Of a stretch of 64,000 nucleotides of DNA, positions 34,001 through 45,729 are shown piece by piece (within the stretch, counting starts at the first letter, position 1; every line of letters begins with the position of its first letter). Origin of the DNA: Pseudomonas sp. WJP1 (GTDB lineage Bacteria > Pseudomonadota > Gammaproteobacteria > Pseudomonadales > Pseudomonadaceae); assembly GCF_028471945.1 (NCBI RefSeq), contig NZ_CP110128.1:5235001-5299000 (forward strand), in the 5' to 3' direction. The position numbers were made by a program, and so were the translations under genes. The notes under the pieces are model-generated. The model was not told where the DNA came from and searched no databases. It saw only the letters and a list, made by a program, of their open reading frames with translations.

Positions 34001-37000
34001 TCCTGTTCGGCGGCGGCGATCTCGCTCCAGTCCAGGTACTCGATCGGCGTGCTGCCCGGCTTGTGGATGACCTGCAGCATGTCTTCGCCGACGTTCCAGC
34101 AGAACGAGGCGCGCAAGGCTTCGTGACGGGCGATCACCGCTTGCCAGGCCTGGGCGAAACGCTGCGCATCGAGCTCGCTGTTGATGCGGTAGCGATCCTG
34201 CATGTAGTACAGGCCCGTGCCGGGTTCCAGCAGGGTGTGCAGCAGCATGCCTTCCTGCATCGGCGTCAGCGGGTAGACGTCTTCGATCTGCGCCGCGGCA
34301 ATCGGTAGCGCATCCAGTTGCGCCTGGTTCAGTTTCGCCAGCGGGAAGTCCGACGGTGTCAGGCCGCCCGCGTCATCGCGCAGGCAGTGCTCGATCAGGC
34401 TGCGCAATTCACCCAGGTAGGCATCTGCCAGCTCGCTGATGGTCTGAGGCTCATACCGTTCGGCGCTGAAGGTCCAGCGCAGCACCAGTTCGCCGCCGTA
34501 GACCTGACTGTCGACGCTCAATTCATTCGGCAGCGGTGCCTGCGCATCGTGCGCCGCGCCAATGGCTTCATCCAATGGATGGAATAGCGCATCGGCCGCA
34601 AAGCTCTGGTCGAACTGCCCCAGGTAGTTGAAAGTGATCGGCGCTGCCGGCAGCTCGGCCATGCGCTGGCGGCTCGGCTCATCCGCCAGATAACGCAGCA
34701 CGCCATATCCCAGGCCTTTGTGCGGCACGGCGCGCAGTTGCTCCTTGATCGCCTTGATCGATGCGCCCTGCCCGGCCGCCTCCTCGATGTTCGAGGGCGT
34801 CAGGCGCAGCGGGTAGGCGCTGGTGAACCAGCCGACGGTGCGGGTCAGGTCGATGTCGTCGAACAGCGCCTCGCGGCCATGGCCTTCGAGTTGGATCAGT
34901 GCCGACTCGTGACCGCTCCAACGGCACAGCACACGGGCCAACGCGGTCAGCAACAGGTCATTGACCTGGGTGCGATAAGCACTCGGCGCCTGTTGCAGCA
35001 ATTGCCGGGTGCGCTCGCTGTCGAGGCGCACGCTGACGGTTTGCGCATGCCGCTGCTGACGACCACCTTCCGGTCGATCGCAGGGCAATTCGGCGCTCGG
35101 CCCGGCCAATTGCGCCTGCCACCAACCCAGTTCTTCACGCAGGGATTCGCTGCCGGCATAGGCCTGCAAGCGTGCGGCCCAGTCCTTGAAGGCGCTGGTC
35201 TTGGCCGGCAGTTTCACCGGCTGTTGCGCATCGAGTTGGCGATAGACGTTTTGCAGATCGTCCAGCAGCACGCGCCATGAAACGCCGTCGATCACCAGGT
35301 GGTGAATCGCGATGAACAAGCGTTGCTGACCCTGGGGACCATCGACCAGCAACACCCGCAGCAACGGTCCCTCTTCGAGATCGAGGCTGCGCTGGGCGTC
35401 GGCGAACAGGGCGGCGCATTTGTCCATGGACGCGACACGGACTTGCCACAGTACCGGCATGTCGGAAAGCGCCTGGTGCTGCGCGTGCCATTGACCGCCC
35501 ACCTGGTTGAAGCGCAAGCGCAACGCATCGTGCTGTTCAATCACCGCCAGCAACGCTTGCTCCAGGCGATGGGGTTCCAGGGCCTCGCTCGGTTGCAACA
35601 GCAACGCCTGGTTCCAGTGTTGGCGCTGGGGAATGGCGGTGTCGAAGAACCAGTGCTGGATCGGCGTCAGGCGCGACTCGCCGCTGAGCAAACCTTGCTC
35701 GGCAGTGACCTGCTCGGTGCGGGTCGCCACGGCGGCGAGAGTCTGTACGGTCTGATGCTGGAACAGGTCGCGGGGGCTGAAGTGAATGCCCTGCTGGCGC
35801 GCGCGGCTGACCACCTGAATCGACAGGATCGAGTCGCCACCGAGCTCGAAGAAGTTATCGTTGAGCCCGACCTGTTCGACGTTCAGCACTTCGCACCAGA
35901 TCTGCGCCAACGTCAGCTCCAGCGCGTTGCTGGGTGCCACATAGTGCTGGCGGTTCAGCTCCGGGTCTGGCGCCGGCAGTGCGCGGCGGTCGAGCTTGCC
36001 GTTGGCGGTCAGCGGCATGCTGGCCAGCAGGATCAGGTGCGTGGGCACCATGTAATCCGGCAGCTGGGACTTGAGGTGCGACTTGAGTGATTCACGCAGG
36101 GCGGTTTGTTGCGACGGGCCCTGTTCGGCAACGTCGGTGACCAGATAGCCGACCAGTTGCTTGCCGCTCGGTGCATCGAGCGCCAACACCACCGCTTCAC
36201 GCACCGATTCATGTTCCAGCAAACGGGTTTCGATCTCGCCCAGCTCGATGCGGAAACCACGAATTTTCACTTGATGGTCAATTCGCCCGAGGTATTCCAC
36301 CAGACCATCGGCGCGCTGGCGCACCAGGTCGCCAGTGCGGTAGATACGCCCGCCGTTGCCGGCAAACGGATCGGCGACAAAGCGCTCAGCGGTCATGCCC
36401 GCACGCTGGTGATAACCCTGGGCCAGGCCGGCACCTCCGACGTACAACTCGCCGGTCGCGCCCTGCGGCACCAACGCCAGGTCGGCATCGAGAATGTACG
36501 CCACGCGGTCTCCGATCACACTGCCGATCGGCACGCTGCCTGCGCCTTCTTCCAACACCTCGGGGGCCAGGCTGGCCAGAGGCATGACTACGGTTTCCGT
36601 CGGGCCGTAGGCATTGAAGAACAGGTTCGGATTGAACGCCGCACGAATCCGCGCCAGGTGTTCACCGGTCAGCGCCTCGCCGCCGGTGATGATCATGCGC
36701 ACCGGCAGGGTTGCGTTCTGCGTTGCCAGCCACTGCGCCAACTGGCTGCCATAGCTCGGGGTGAAACCGAGGATGTTGATGTGGTGGCGACGGATCAGTT
36801 CGCAGATCTCTTGCGCGTCCCATTGGCCCTGGGCGCGCAGCACAACTTGGGCACCGCTCAATAGCGGCACTAATAGACGCTCGGTGGCGGCGTCGAAGTT
36901 GATCGAATAGAAGTGCAACTCGCAGTCGTCCGGGCGCATGCCGAAACGCTCGATCACCGCGCGGCAATGCATGGCGATTTCGCCGTGGGACACCACCACG

Positions 37001-40000
37001 CCTTTCGGTTTACCGGTGGAACCCGAGGTGTAGATCAGGTAGGCCTGATGTTGTGGCAGGCTGATGGATGGCAGTTCGGACACTGGATAATTGGCAAGCG
37101 CCGCCGTGTCTTCCTCCAGGCACCAGCGGCCGACGCCCACGGGCAAATCGCCAAGGGCCTGGAACATCGCCGCGTCACTGAGCAGCAGACCGACGCCGCT
37201 GTCTTCGATCATGTAGTGCAGGCGATCCAGCGGGTATTCCGGGTCCAGCGGCACGTAGGCGCCACCGGCCTTGAGGATCGCCAGCAGGCCGACGACCATC
37301 TCCAGCGACCGCTCCAGCGCCAGGCCCACCCGCACCTGCGGGCCGACGCCACGCTCGCGCAGCATCCAGGCCAGGCGATTGGCGCGGCTGTCGAGTTCGG
37401 CGTAGCTCAGGGTTTGCCCGGCGAAGGTCAGGGCCGGCGCATCGGGGCGCGCCAGGGCCTGTTCGCTGAACAGCTGATGGATGCACTGGTCGAGTCGATG
37501 CTCGCCCGGCTCGACGCCAAGGCTGTCGAGCAGCTGTTGCTGTTCACCGGCCTCGAGCAACGGCAACTCACTGAGGCGCTGCTGCGGATCGGTAATCAGC
37601 GCCTCCAGCAGGTTGCGCCAATGGGCGGCCATGCGCGCAATGCGCGGCTCGTCGAACAGATCGGTGCTGTAGGTCAGGCAGCAACCGAGGCGATGGTCGA
37701 GGTCGGTGACTTCCAGGTTGAGGTCGAACTTGGTCGCGCGGGCATCGTTGGCCAGGTATTGCACGGTCATGCCGGCCAGGGTGCGGCTCTGCTGGAACTC
37801 CCAGCGCTGCACGTTGCACATCACCTGGAACAATGGGTTGTAGGCGGCGCTGCGCGGTGGCTGCAAGGCTTCGACCAGATGATCGAACGGCAGGTCCTGA
37901 TGGGACTGGCCCTCGATCACGGTGTGGCGAACCTGCTCGAACAACTCGCCGACGGACATCTGCCCATCGAGCTGGCAACGCAGCACCTGGGTGTTGAGGA
38001 ACGCACCGATCAGCCCTTCGCTTTCCGGGCGAATCCGGTTGGCCACCGGCGCGCCGATGCGCAGGTCAGTCTGGCCGCTATAGCGATACAGCAGCGTGGC
38101 CAGGGCGGCGGTCATGGTCATGAACAGGGTCAGGCCGTTTTGCGCATTGAAGGCACGCACCCGTGCCGCCAGCTCATCGCTGAGGTCGAAACGGTACAAC
38201 TCGCCCTGGTGGCTTTGCACCGGTGGGCGCGGACGGTCGGCCGGCAATTCCAGCAGCGGATGCTCACGGCCCAGTTGCGCCGTCCAGTAGTCGAGCTGGC
38301 GCTGGCGCTCACCGGACTCCAGCCATTGGCGCTGCCAGACGCTGTAATCCAGGTACTGCACCGGCAACGGTGCCAGCGGTGATTCACGATCCTCGACGAA
38401 GGCCTCGTAGAGCGCACTGAGTTCCCGGGCAAAGATGTCCATCGCCCAGCCTTCGGTGACGATGTGGTGCAGGGTCAGCACCAGGTAATGTTCCTGCTCG
38501 GCGGTCTTGACCAGGCAGGCGCGCAGCAGCGGACCGGTTTCCAGATCGAAGGGTTTGTGCGCTTCATCGTCGGCCAGTTGCTGCACTTGCCACTCGCGGC
38601 CATCGGCATCCAGCGCGGTGAAGTCCTTGCAGTCCATGCGCACTGAAGTTGAGGCATGCACCCGCTGGCGCGCGACGCCATCGACGCTCGGAAAGGTGGT
38701 GCGCAGAGTTTCGTGACGCATGATCAAGGCATGCAACGCGGCCTCGAATCGCCCGACATCCAGCACCCCGCGCAAGCGCGCCATGCCGCCGACGTTGTAG
38801 GCCGGGCTGTCCGGCTCCATCTGCCAGAGGAACCACATGCGCTGCTGGGAATAGGACAGCGGCACCGCTTGGCTGCGGTCGACCTTGGCGATCGGCGGCT
38901 GTTCGTTGGTACGGCCGCTGGCCAGGATCAGGCGCACCTGTTCGGCAAAGGCGCCAAGCTCGCTGTTTTCGAACAGCGCGCGCAGCGGCAACTCGACGTC
39001 GCAGGCCTGGCGCGTGCGGGAAATGATTTGCGTGGCCAGCAGCGAATGGCCGCCGAGGGCGAAGAAATCGTCGCGCAGGCCGACTTGCCCCAGGCCAAGC
39101 ACGGCACGCCAGATGCCGGCGATCTGTTGTTCCAGCTCCGTAACCGGCTCGACGTGTTCGCGAACCTGCCACTGCGGCTCCGGCAAGGCACGGCGGTCGA
39201 GTTTGCCACTCGGGCTGAGGGGCATCTGGTCCAGGCGCATCAACTGTGCCGGGACCATGTATTCCGGCAGTTCCGCCGCCAGTGCGCTTTTCAGGCGGGT
39301 GGTTTGGGTTTCTGCAGATTCAGTGGAATCGGCGGTGTAGTAGCCGATCAACTGGCCACCGGCCGACGTTTCTCGCACCAGCACCACGGCTTGGGCGACA
39401 CCGACTTGCGCCAACAGCCGCGCTTCGATTTCTTCCGGCTCGACGCGAAAGCCGCGCAACTTGACCTGCTGATCGAGACGTCCGAGGTATTCGATCACGC
39501 CATCGGTGGACCAGCGCGCACGGTCACCGGTGCGGTACAGGCGCGCGCCCTGCTCGCCCAAGGGATCGACCACAAAACGCTCGGCGGTCAGGCCCGGGCG
39601 ACCCAGATAACCACGGGCCAAGCCGATGCCGCTGATGCACAGTTCGCCCGGCACACTGGCCGGTACGGGATTCAGATCACTGTCGAGTACGCGGCAGATC
39701 ACGTTGCCCAGCGGCCGGCCAATCGGCGAGCGCTCGCCATCGGCACGGGAGCAGTGCCAATGGGTCACGTTGATCGCGGTTTCGGTCGGGCCGTAGCGGT
39801 TGTGCAACTGCACGGCCGGCAGTTGCTGCAGCACGCGGTTGCGCAGCTCGGACGGCAGCGCTTCGCCACCGGAGAACAGCCGACGCAGGCTGGTGCATTC
39901 GGCGCTCAGCGGCTCGTCGATGAACAACGCCAGCAGCGGCGGCACGAAGTGCAGCGTGGTCACGCCGTAGGCTTGGACCAGTTGCGCGATGCGATGCGGA

Positions 40001-43000
40001 TCGCGGTGTTCACCCGGCCCGGCAAGCAGCAGCCGGGCCCCGGTGATCAGCGGCCAGAAGCACTCCCACACCGACACGTCGAAACTGATCGGCGCCTTCT
40101 GCATCAGCACATCGGTTTCATTCAGGCGGTAAGTGTCCTGCATCCATTGCAGGCGTTCGGCGAGGGCCGCGTGAGTGTTGCCGACGCCTTTCGGTTGCCC
40201 GGTCGAGCCGGAGGTGTAGATCACGTACGCCAGGTTGTCGCCGTGCAGGTGCAGGCCCGGCGTGTGGCTTGGCCAGTTTTCCAGATGCAGGGCGTCCATC
40301 GCGATCACGCTGACGCCGTCGGTCGCTGGCAAGCGCTCGAGCAATTGAGTTTGCGTCAGCAGCAACTCGACGCCGCTGTCGCTGAGCATGTAGGCCAGGC
40401 GTTCGGCCGGGTAATCCGGATCGAGTGGCACGTAGGCGCCACCGGCCTTGATGATCGCCAGCAGGCCGATCAGCAGTTGCGGTGAACGCTCGGCGGCAAT
40501 GGCCACACACACATCCGGGCCGACGCCTTTGTCGCGCAGATAATGGGCCAGGCGATTGGCCTGGGTGTGCAGCTCGGCGAAATCCAGGCTGCCGCCGTCC
40601 CACAGCAGCGCGGTGCGTTCCGGGCTCAGGCGTGCCTGTTCGTTGAGCAGCTCCGGAATCCAGCGGCGGGCAGGCGGGCACGGGGCAACGGCCCACTGCG
40701 CTTGCTGATCAGACTCAGGCCCGGTCAGCAATGGCAGGTCGCCGATGGCGGTGTGCGGTTGCTCACTGATGGTGCGCAACAGGTTGCTGTAATGCTCGGC
40801 CAGACGCTCGATGGTCGCGGCATCGAACAGCTCGCTGGCGTAGTCGAAGGACAGGCTCAAGCGCCCGTTGCGGTCTTCTTCGCTGTGCAACTGCAGGTCG
40901 AACTTGGCCTCGCGACTGTGCCACGGCAGCTCTTCGGCGAGCAGCCCCGGCAAGCGTTTCAAGGCACTGAGATCCCGTTGCTGGTGGTTGAACATGACCT
41001 GGAACAGGCCCTGTTCACGCGCATGCGGGAACGCCTCTAACAGTTGCTCGAACGGCAGGTCCTGATGCGCCTGTGCACCCAACGCGGCCTGTCGGGTTTG
41101 CGCCAGCAGCTCAACGAACGGCAAGCGCGAATCCACCTCGGCACGCAGCACCTGGGTGTTGATGAAGAAGCCGATCAGGCCCTGGGTTTCCAGGCGCGGA
41201 CGGTTGGCATTGGGCACGCCGATGCGGATATCGCGCGCACCGCTGTAGCGATGCAACAGGCTCTGGAACGCGGCGAGCAACAGCATGTACGGCGTGGCCT
41301 GATGGGCCTGGGCAGTCTGGCGCAGGGCATCGCTCAAGGCCGCGTCCAAACGCACGGTGTGGCGGGCGGCGCTGTGCAACTGTTGCGCCGAGCGCGGGTG
41401 GTCGCAGGCCAGGTCCAGGGTTGGATGCTCCTCACCCAACTGCGCTTTCCAGTAAGCCAGTTGGCGCTCGCCCTCCCCTTGCGCCAGCCATTGGCGCTGC
41501 CAGCTGCCGTAGTCGGCGTACTGGGTGGGCAATGGCGCGAGCGTGGCCTGTTGTCCTTGCGCGGCCGCCGCGTACAGCCGGGAAAACTCGTCGATCAACA
41601 CATTCATCGACCAACCGTCGGCGATGATGTGGTGCAGCGTCACCAGCAACTGGTGATCTTCGTCGTCGAGGCGCACCAGCGTCACCCAGAGCAACGGACC
41701 TTTCTCCAGGTCGAACTGAGTGCGCGCTTCGTCCTCGCGGATTTGCTGCGCCCGGGCTTCACGCTCGGCCACCGGCAGATCGCTGATGTCGATGCGTTGC
41801 AGATTGAATTCAGCGGCCGCATCCACCTGCTGCAACGCCACCCCGTCACGCTCGAAGAAGCGCGTACGCAGGGATTCGTGGCGTTCGATCAACTGCTGGA
41901 AACTGCTGCGCAGAGCGTCTTCGTCCAGCTCACCGCGCAGGCGCAAGGCACCGGGAATGTTGTAGGCGCTGCTCTGCGGGTCGAGTTGCCAGGTGATCCA
42001 CAGGCGATTCTGCGCCAGGGATTGCGGCATGGCTTCGTTGCGCGCCAGAGAGGTGATTGCGCCCTGGGCGAGACCACCGTCCTGCTGTTGCCGGGCCACC
42101 GCGTCGGCGAAGGCGCCAAGGGTCGGTGCTTCGAACAGCAGGCGCAGGTTCAGCTCCAAGCCGAGTGTTTCCCGCAGGCGCGCCACCACTTGCGTGGCCG
42201 CGATGGAGTTACCGCCGAGCAGGAAGAAGTGATCGTCGGCAGCGACCTGCTTGACCTGCAATTGCTCGCACCAGATCTGGCCGATCAGGCTTTGCAGCTC
42301 CGAGGCGGACTCGCCATTGCCTGCGCTTTCTGTGACCGCCGAAGGGAACAGCGCATAACTGTCGAGGCTGCCATCGGCCAGGCGATTGCGGCACGCCGAG
42401 CGTTGCAGCTTGCCGCTGGAGGTCTTGGGCAAGGCGCCCGGATTGAGCAGCACCACCACGCTCGGCGCTTGCTGATACGCCTCGGCCACGGCCTGGCGGA
42501 TGGCCTTGATCAAGGCATCGGGCGGGAGGATTTTTTGCACGCTGCGGCTGATCTCCGCGGCAATGCCAATGCCTTCCTGGCCGTCGATATTCACCGCAAA
42601 GGCCGCGACGCGCCCCTTGCGCACCACCTCCACTTCACGCTCGACGGTCTGCTCGATGTCCTGCGGATACAGGTTGTGGCCGCGAACGATCAGCATGTCC
42701 TTCAGGCGCCCGGTGATGAACAGTTCACCGGCGCGCATGAAACCCAGGTCTCCGGTGCGCAGCCATTTTTTATCTGCGTGCTGGACGAAGGTCTTGGCCG
42801 AGGCCTCGGGGTTACGCCAGTAGCCGTGGGCGATACTCGGCCCAGCGGCCCAGACTTCACCGACCGCGTTGTCTGCCAGTTCGCTGAGCGACACCGGGTC
42901 CATGATCAACACCGCATGATCCGGCTGGCTGATGCCACAGTTCATGATCGCGCTGCCCTCGCCGGCCTCGGCACGGTTTTGCGCCAGGGCCTGATCGTCC

Positions 43001-44037
43001 ACCCGCAGATTTCCGATGCCTTGGCCACGCGGGGTACCGGCAACGAACAGCGTGGCTTCCGCCAGACCGTAGGAGGCCATGAAACTCTCTTCGCTGAAAC
43101 CGCAGCTGGTGAACTTCTCGGCGAAGCGTTCCAGGGTGTCGAGGCGAATCGGTTCCGACCCGGAATACGCCACGCGCCAGCCGCTCAGGTCGAGGCGCTC
43201 AAGGGCCGACTCACTGATCCGTTCGCTGCACAGGCGATAGGCAAAATCCGGCCCGCCACTAATAGTCCCGCCGTATTCACTGATCGCTTCGAGCCAGCGC
43301 AGCGGCCGACCGAGGAAGTACGCCGGCGACATCAACACGCAAGGCACACCGCTGAAAATCGGCTGCAACAGGCCGCCGATCAGGCCCATGTCGTGGTACA
43401 GCGGCAGCCAGCTGACAATCACGTCGTCGGGGTTCAGGTCGATACCGAAACCATGACGGATCAGCAACTCGTTGGCCACCAGGTTGCCGTGGCTGACCTG
43501 TACGCCCTTGGGCAACGCAGTGGAACCAGAGGTGTATTGCAGGAAGGCGATGTCATCGTCTGCCAGGGCAGGCGCGACCCAGCGTTCGGCGTGGGCGCGG
43601 TCGAGGGTGTCGACACACAACAGCGGCGGCGCCCCCTCGATCTGCAGCAGTGAATCGCGCAGGCTGGCACTGGTCAGCAACAGGCGCGGCTCGGCATCGC
43701 CGATGATCGACAGCAGCCGCTCCTGATGATGCCGACGCGCCGACTCCGGCGGATAGGCCGGCACCGCGATCACCCCGGCATACAGGCAGCCGAAGAACGC
43801 CGCGACATAATCAGGGCCACTGGGAAACAGCAGCACCGCGCGCTCGCCAAAACCGGCCTCGGCCTGCAGCGCGCCGGCAATCGTCCGCGCCCGCTGATCC
43901 AGCTCGCGATAACTGAGCACCACAGCCTGGTCCTGGGTTTCGGCGAGAAAACGCAAGGCCACCCGATCCGGCGTCAGGGCCGCGCGGCGCTGGAGGGCTT
44001 GGACCAGTGTGCTGGGGAGTTCGAACGCGTCGGTCAT
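31042..44037 (-). CDS. pvdL: pyoverdine chromophore peptide synthetase PvdL (NRPS)
   Basis: 4,331 residues; starts the pyoverdine peptide. Domains, by approximate residue: acyl-CoA ligase (TSGST about 166, '[12 protein letters not shown]' about 449), carrier 1 ('[11 protein letters not shown]', about 611); condensation ('HHIIADGWS', about 805), adenylation (about 1277), carrier 2 (about 1663); condensation ('HHIVTEGWA', about 1860), adenylation (about 2339), carrier 3 ('[11 protein letters not shown]', about 2733), epimerisation ('[10 protein letters not shown]', about 2913); condensation ('HHILIDAWC', about 3389), adenylation (about 3876), carrier 4 (about 4270). There is no thioesterase, so the product passes to another synthetase. 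The order fits acyl-Glu-D-Tyr-Dab. Module 4 specificity residues read D-I-W-E-L-T-A-D-D, which I recall for Dab. Start chosen at ATG 44037 after AGGAAAC. Confidence 0.96.
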   Translation of the reverse strand: MTDAFELPSTLVQALQRRAALTPDRVALRFLAETQDQAVVLSYRELDQRARTIAGALQAEAGFGERAVLLFPSGPDYVAAFFGCLYAGVIAVPAYPPESARRHHQERLLSIIGDAEPRLLLTSASLRDSLLQIEGAPPLLCVDTLDRAHAERWVAPALADDDIAFLQYTSGSTALPKGVQVSHGNLVANELLIRHGFGIDLNPDDVIVSWLPLYHDMGLIGGLLQPIFSGVPCVLMSPAYFLGRPLRWLEAISEYGGTISGGPDFAYRLCSERISESALERLDLSGWRVAYSGSEPIRLDTLERFAEKFTSCGFSEESFMASYGLAEATLFVAGTPRGQGIGNLRVDDQALAQNRAEAGEGSAIMNCGISQPDHAVLIMDPVSLSELADNAVGEVWAAGPSIAHGYWRNPEASAKTFVQHADKKWLRTGDLGFMRAGELFITGRLKDMLIVRGHNLYPQDIEQTVEREVEVVRKGRVAAFAVNIDGQEGIGIAAEISRSVQKILPPDALIKAIRQAVAEAYQQAPSVVVLLNPGALPKTSSGKLQRSACRNRLADGSLDSYALFPSAVTESAGNGESASELQSLIGQIWCEQLQVKQVAADDHFFLLGGNSIAATQVVARLRETLGLELNLRLLFEAPTLGAFADAVARQQQDGGLAQGAITSLARNEAMPQSLAQNRLWITWQLDPQSSAYNIPGALRLRGELDEDALRSSFQQLIERHESLRTRFFERDGVALQQVDAAAEFNLQRIDISDLPVAEREARAQQIREDEARTQFDLEKGPLLWVTLVRLDDEDHQLLVTLHHIIADGWSMNVLIDEFSRLYAAAAQGQQATLAPLPTQYADYGSWQRQWLAQGEGERQLAYWKAQLGEEHPTLDLACDHPRSAQQLHSAARHTVRLDAALSDALRQTAQAHQATPYMLLLAAFQSLLHRYSGARDIRIGVPNANRPRLETQGLIGFFINTQVLRAEVDSRLPFVELLAQTRQAALGAQAHQDLPFEQLLEAFPHAREQGLFQVMFNHQQRDLSALKRLPGLLAEELPWHSREAKFDLQLHSEEDRNGRLSLSFDYASELFDAATIERLAEHYSNLLRTISEQPHTAIGDLPLLTGPESDQQAQWAVAPCPPARRWIPELLNEQARLSPERTALLWDGGSLDFAELHTQANRLAHYLRDKGVGPDVCVAIAAERSPQLLIGLLAIIKAGGAYVPLDPDYPAERLAYMLSDSGVELLLTQTQLLERLPATDGVSVIAMDALHLENWPSHTPGLHLHGDNLAYVIYTSGSTGQPKGVGNTHAALAERLQWMQDTYRLNETDVLMQKAPISFDVSVWECFWPLITGARLLLAGPGEHRDPHRIAQLVQAYGVTTLHFVPPLLALFIDEPLSAECTSLRRLFSGGEALPSELRNRVLQQLPAVQLHNRYGPTETAINVTHWHCSRADGERSPIGRPLGNVICRVLDSDLNPVPASVPGELCISGIGLARGYLGRPGLTAERFVVDPLGEQGARLYRTGDRARWSTDGVIEYLGRLDQQVKLRGFRVEPEEIEARLLAQVGVAQAVVLVRETSAGGQLIGYYTADSTESAETQTTRLKSALAAELPEYMVPAQLMRLDQMPLSPSGKLDRRALPEPQWQVREHVEPVTELEQQIAGIWRAVLGLGQVGLRDDFFALGGHSLLATQIISRTRQACDVELPLRALFENSELGAFAEQVRLILASGRTNEQPPIAKVDRSQAVPLSYSQQRMWFLWQMEPDSPAYNVGGMARLRGVLDVGRFEAALHALIMRHETLRTTFPSVDGVARQRVHASTSVRMDCKDFTALDADGREWQVQQLADDEAHKPFDLETGPLLRACLVKTAEQEHYLVLTLHHIVTEGWAMDIFARELSALYEAFVEDRESPLAPLPVQYLDYSVWQRQWLESGERQRQLDYWTAQLGREHPLLELPADRPRPPVQSHQGELYRFDLSDELAARVRAFNAQNGLTLFMTMTAALATLLYRYSGQTDLRIGAPVANRIRPESEGLIGAFLNTQVLRCQLDGQMSVGELFEQVRHTVIEGQSHQDLPFDHLVEALQPPRSAAYNPLFQVMCNVQRWEFQQSRTLAGMTVQYLANDARATKFDLNLEVTDLDHRLGCCLTYSTDLFDEPRIARMAAHWRNLLEALITDPQQRLSELPLLEAGEQQQLLDSLGVEPGEHRLDQCIHQLFSEQALARPDAPALTFAGQTLSYAELDSRANRLAWMLRERGVGPQVRVGLALERSLEMVVGLLAILKAGGAYVPLDPEYPLDRLHYMIEDSGVGLLLSDAAMFQALGDLPVGVGRWCLEEDTAALANYPVSELPSISLPQHQAYLIYTSGSTGKPKGVVVSHGEIAMHCRAVIERFGMRPDDCELHFYSINFDAATERLLVPLLSGAQVVLRAQGQWDAQEICELIRRHHINILGFTPSYGSQLAQWLATQNATLPVRMIITGGEALTGEHLARIRAAFNPNLFFNAYGPTETVVMPLASLAPEVLEEGAGSVPIGSVIGDRVAYILDADLALVPQGATGELYVGGAGLAQGYHQRAGMTAERFVADPFAGNGGRIYRTGDLVRQRADGLVEYLGRIDHQVKIRGFRIELGEIETRLLEHESVREAVVLALDAPSGKQLVGYLVTDVAEQGPSQQTALRESLKSHLKSQLPDYMVPTHLILLASMPLTANGKLDRRALPAPDPELNRQHYVAPSNALELTLAQIWCEVLNVEQVGLNDNFFELGGDSILSIQVVSRARQQGIHFSPRDLFQHQTVQTLAAVATRTEQVTAEQGLLSGESRLTPIQHWFFDTAIPQRQHWNQALLLQPSEALEPHRLEQALLAVIEQHDALRLRFNQVGGQWHAQHQALSDMPVLWQVRVASMDKCAALFADAQRSLDLEEGPLLRVLLVDGPQGQQRLFIAIHHLVIDGVSWRVLLDDLQNVYRQLDAQQPVKLPAKTSAFKDWAARLQAYAGSESLREELGWWQAQLAGPSAELPCDRPEGGRQQRHAQTVSVRLDSERTRQLLQQAPSAYRTQVNDLLLTALARVLCRWSGHESALIQLEGHGREALFDDIDLTRTVGWFTSAYPLRLTPSNIEEAAGQGASIKAIKEQLRAVPHKGLGYGVLRYLADEPSRQRMAELPAAPITFNYLGQFDQSFAADALFHPLDEAIGAAHDAQAPLPNELSVDSQVYGGELVLRWTFSAERYEPQTISELADAYLGELRSLIEHCLRDDAGGLTPSDFPLAKLNQAQLDALPIAAAQIEDVYPLTPMQEGMLLHTLLEPGTGLYYMQDRYRINSELDAQRFAQAWQAVIARHEALRASFCWNVGEDMLQVIHKPGSTPIEYLDWSEIAAAEQEPKLQALLKSEREAGFDLLNQAPFHLRLIRVGAARYWFMMSNHHILIDAWCRSLLMNDFFEIYTALGEGREAQLALPPRYRDYIAWLQHQSLAEARQWWKTNLQGFERTTPIPSDRPFLREHAGDSGGMIVGDRYTRLDAHDGARLRELAQAHQLTINTFAQAAWALVLRRLSGDRDVLFGVTVAGRPVEMPEMQRTVGLFINSIALRVKMPDDDQRCSVREWLGGLLDSNMQLREYEYLPLVSIQENSELPKGQPLFDSLFVFENAPVEVSVLDRAQSLKATSDSGRTHTNFPLTAVCYPGDDLGLHLSYDQRYFDESTVERMLGEFKRLLLALVEGFHGDMADLPLLGAQEQDFLIHGCNQSEHVYPLEQSYVALFEAQVAAHPQRIAASCLDQHYSYLELNQRSNRLGHALIAAGVGLDQPVALLAERSLDLLGMIIGSFKAGAGYLPLDPGLPSQRLSRIIDLSRTPLLLCTRACHAQALTLLDEFGCASRPRLLVWEDVQASDISVANPDIHSGPDNLAYVIYTSGSTGLPKGVMVEQRGMLNNQLSKVPYLSLSEADVIAQTASQSFDISVWQFLAAPLFGARVDIVPNTIAHDPQGLLAHVQSQGITVLESVPSLIQGMLAQERMSLDGLRWMLPTGEAMPPELAHQWLLRYPQIGLVNAYGPAECSDDVAFFRVDMASTRGSYLPIGTPTDNNRLYLLDGALELVPLGAVGELCVAGTGVGRGYVSDPLRTAQVFVPNPFGAPGDRLYRTGDLARRRSDGVLEYVGRIDHQVKIRGYRIELGEIEARLHEQSEVRDAAVGVQEGANGKHLVGYLVAADSTLNPAERLERIKQRLRAELPEYMVPLHWLWLDKLPLNANGKLDRKALPALEIGQLQSQDYQAPRNDLERTLADIWAEVLKVEKVGVRDNFFELGGHSLLATQIASRVQKTLQRDVPLRAMFECSTVEELAGYIDGLAASDITEEKVDRLNDLMAELEGL

Positions 44038-44193
44038 GAGGTTTCCTGCCTGAATTCGGCTTGCAATTGGAATCGGTGTCGTAACGTCACGCCCCATTCG
44101 GGGGCATGCAGGACGCGGTCTTCGCCGACCGCGCAAGGCATTGGCAATGCTGTGGTGTCCGGGGCTGCAGCCCGGAGCCATTCACCAATGAGA

Positions 44194-44217
44194 ACGGATG
44201 ACCCTGGCAAATAATTA
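44194..44217 (-). promoter_or_regulatory. PvdS box of pvdL (one mismatch)
   Basis: On the minus strand TAATT (44213-44217), 16 bases, then CGT (44194-44196), preceded by C. One base differs from TAAAT-N16-CGT. It gives a leader of about 150 nt to the pvdL ATG, within which a GGGGCTGCAGCCCC hairpin lies at 44161. The 374-bp pvdL-pvdS gap holds this and the pvdS promoter. Confidence 0.6.
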
Positions 44218-44310
44218 GTCGACAGCCTTGCGCACCAAGCAGGCCGTGGCGCGACAGCGTGTCGCAGTTCTCACTCTGCACCTTCAAGGAGCATTACTTC
44301 TCTTTCTCAA

Positions 44311-44337
44311 TTGACAATCATTATCATTCAACATAAT
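44311..44337 (+). promoter_or_regulatory. Fur-box-like promoter of pvdS
   Basis: TTGACA (44311-44316) is a perfect -35 and CATAAT (44332-44337) a good -10, 15 bases apart. The spacer reads as tandem Fur hexamers: GACAAT, CATTAT, CATTCA. Fur bound here would cover the whole promoter and shut off pvdS in iron-rich cells, as is known for P. aeruginosa pvdS. It lies 74 bp before the ATG. Confidence 0.75.
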
Positions 44338-44411
44338 TTGTCGCTCGATGTGTAGGGCGGCCCCGGCCTTCTTGTCGTCCCACTAACCTATTGGCAGCAA
44401 GGTGATCTCCA

Positions 44412-44960
44412 ATGACGGAACAAGCGTCCACAAGCAGGTGCGATTCGCCACTACTTCAGGCATTCGTCGACAATCGACTGATACTGGTCAAGATTGCAGC
44501 CCGCATCACCGGCTGCCGCTCGCGCGCTGAAGATGTGGTGCAAGACGCGTTCTTCCGCCTGCAATCGGCGCCGAACATCACCTCCTCGTTCAAGGCGCAG
44601 CTCAGCTACCTGTTCCAGATCGTGCGCAACCTGGCGATCGACCACTACCGCAAGCAGGCCCTGGAGCAGAAATACTCCGGCCCTGAAGAAGAAGGCCTCA
44701 ACGTGGTCATCCAGGGCGCCTCCCCGGAAACCTCGCACATCAACTTCTCCACCCTTGAAAACATCGCCGACGCCCTGACCGAACTGCCAAGCCGCACGCG
44801 TTATGCCTTTGAGATGTACCGCTTGCATGGCGTGCCGCAGAAGGACATTGCCAAGGAGTTGGGGGTGTCACCGACGTTGGTGAACTTCATGATTCGGGAT
44901 GCGTTGGTGCATTGCAGGAAGGTGTCGGGGAGTCGCGCGGATACGTTTGCCCAGCGTTGA
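44412..44960 (+). CDS. pvdS: iron-starvation ECF sigma factor PvdS
   Basis: 182 residues. Region 2: 'RSRAEDVVQDAFFRLQSAP' with 'YLFQIVRNLAIDHYRKQ'; region 4: 'LTELPSRTRYAFEMYRLHGVPQKDIAKELGVSPTLVNFMIRDAL'. These are the words of Pseudomonas PvdS. It directs RNA polymerase to TAAAT-N16-CGT promoters of pyoverdine genes, several of which lie in this window. It is divergent from pvdL across 374 bp and has a Fur-box-like promoter. AAGGTGATC before the ATG. The N-terminal 'SRCDSPLLQAFVDN' matches the family start. Confidence 0.95.
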   Translation: MTEQASTSRCDSPLLQAFVDNRLILVKIAARITGCRSRAEDVVQDAFFRLQSAPNITSSFKAQLSYLFQIVRNLAIDHYRKQALEQKYSGPEEEGLNVVIQGASPETSHINFSTLENIADALTELPSRTRYAFEMYRLHGVPQKDIAKELGVSPTLVNFMIRDALVHCRKVSGSRADTFAQR

Positions 44961-45006
44961 GGCTTGTTCGTTGGATCAAGAAGGCCGTTCTGAGATTTGC
45001 GACGAA

Positions 45007-45225
45007 TCAGTCGTCATGTAGTAAACCTGAGCTGTATTCGCTGAAGCTGCTGCCAAGTGCGCTGCCCTGGAAATTCAGTTTGGTGGGGTTGTTGCTGTGG
45101 CTTGGGGTAAAGCCAGCAGACGGCTGGCAGTCTTCGGAACAACCGCTGTGGCTGCTCCCCCCCGAACAGGCGCTCAACAGCAAAGCGCTGGCGATTAGCG
45201 CGATTTTGACTGTGCTTGAGATCAT
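45007..45225 (-). CDS. small Cys-containing lipoprotein, unknown function
   Basis: 72 residues. The signal 'MISSTVKIALIASALLLSAC' ends in a lipobox with Cys20; the short mature part holds two further Cys ('SGCSEDCQPS') and then a Ser/Asn-rich tail. AGGAATCAGAAA before the ATG is a plausible ribosome site. It ends 46 bp from the convergent pvdS stop. No family recognised, and the length is short, so it could be missed by gene callers. Its GC content is lower than that of pvdL. Whether it belongs to the iron regulon cannot be seen. Confidence 0.55.
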   Translation of the reverse strand: MISSTVKIALIASALLLSACSGGSSHSGCSEDCQPSAGFTPSHSNNPTKLNFQGSALGSSFSEYSSGLLHDD

Positions 45226-45356
45226 TTTTCTGATTCCTGTGGGGAGGCGCAGCGGTTTGAGCTGATGCCTTCATCCTAGGCCGTCGACCTGCCGTTCATG
45301 ATGAAACCTTGATGAGTGACAGCGTTGGTTCAGGATCGGTGGTATCTCAAGCAAAA

Positions 45357-45381
45357 AAGGACGTCACTCAGGGACGTCCTT
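45357..45381. terminator. intrinsic terminator, both directions
   Basis: AAGGACGTC and GACGTCCTT form a 9-bp stem with a 7-nt loop, flanked by six A on the left and TTCTGTTT on the right. It lies 40 bp downstream of the degenerate minus-strand gene at 45421 and upstream of the lipoprotein gene. Confidence 0.75.
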
Positions 45382-45420
45382 CTGTTTATCACCACTCACT
45401 TCCGGTTACCGACCGTACAC

Positions 45421-45596
45421 TCATACACTACCGGGCGGATCTACGTTATCCAGTGCCCGATTCACCAACAACTCGCCAACTACCGCCAACTGCTGAATCG
45501 ACAACGCCGAACTGCGCGGTGAACCTTCGAGTTTACAAGCCAAATCGGTGGTAAGGACGTTCAGCGACGCTAGAGTTTCGCAGGCGTTGTAGTGGT
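45421..45596 (-). pseudogene. C-terminal remnant of a DUF6124-like small protein gene
   Basis: The frame encodes 'ACETLASLNVLTTDLACK', 'LEGSPRSSALSIQQ' and 'VGELLVNRALDNVDPP', which align along their length with the C-terminal 50 residues of the intact protein at 47879-48241 ('ACESLASANVMTMDL', 'LGELAVNRALDRLEP'). Similarity stops abruptly near 45593; the sequence beyond is unrelated and lacks the family N-terminus. So the 5' half has been lost, probably by insertion or recombination. It might still be read from a chance upstream start, but a functional product is unlikely. Confidence 0.6.
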
Positions 45597-45720
45597 CAAC
45601 TAATCCAGGACAGGACGTTAAGTTTTTCCTCGGCCCGAGCTGGCGCCAGCCCACCGTTGAATTGGATCGATGAAGTGCACAAACTGTGGCAGCGCGCTCA
45701 CCAGCAGTTCGCCTAAACAC
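45586..45720. other. possible insertion-sequence end at the pseudogene junction
   Basis: The sequence that replaces the lost gene half starts TGTAGTGGTCAACTAATCC, which resembles ends of some IS3-like elements as I remember them, and continues with a short fragment that has no full reading frame. No transposase gene remains and I found no second end. The whole gap 45226-45877 holds this, the terminator, the pseudogene and the TGTCCCC tags, and no further gene. Confidence 0.25.
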
Positions 45721-45729
45721 AGAAAGGGA

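Noticed and set aside
31552..43653. Very long open frames on the plus strand opposite pvdL
   Set aside because: They are the mirror of a high-GC gene with strong third-position bias; their translations are Gln/Arg/His-rich, lack domains, and the minus strand encodes a complete NRPS.
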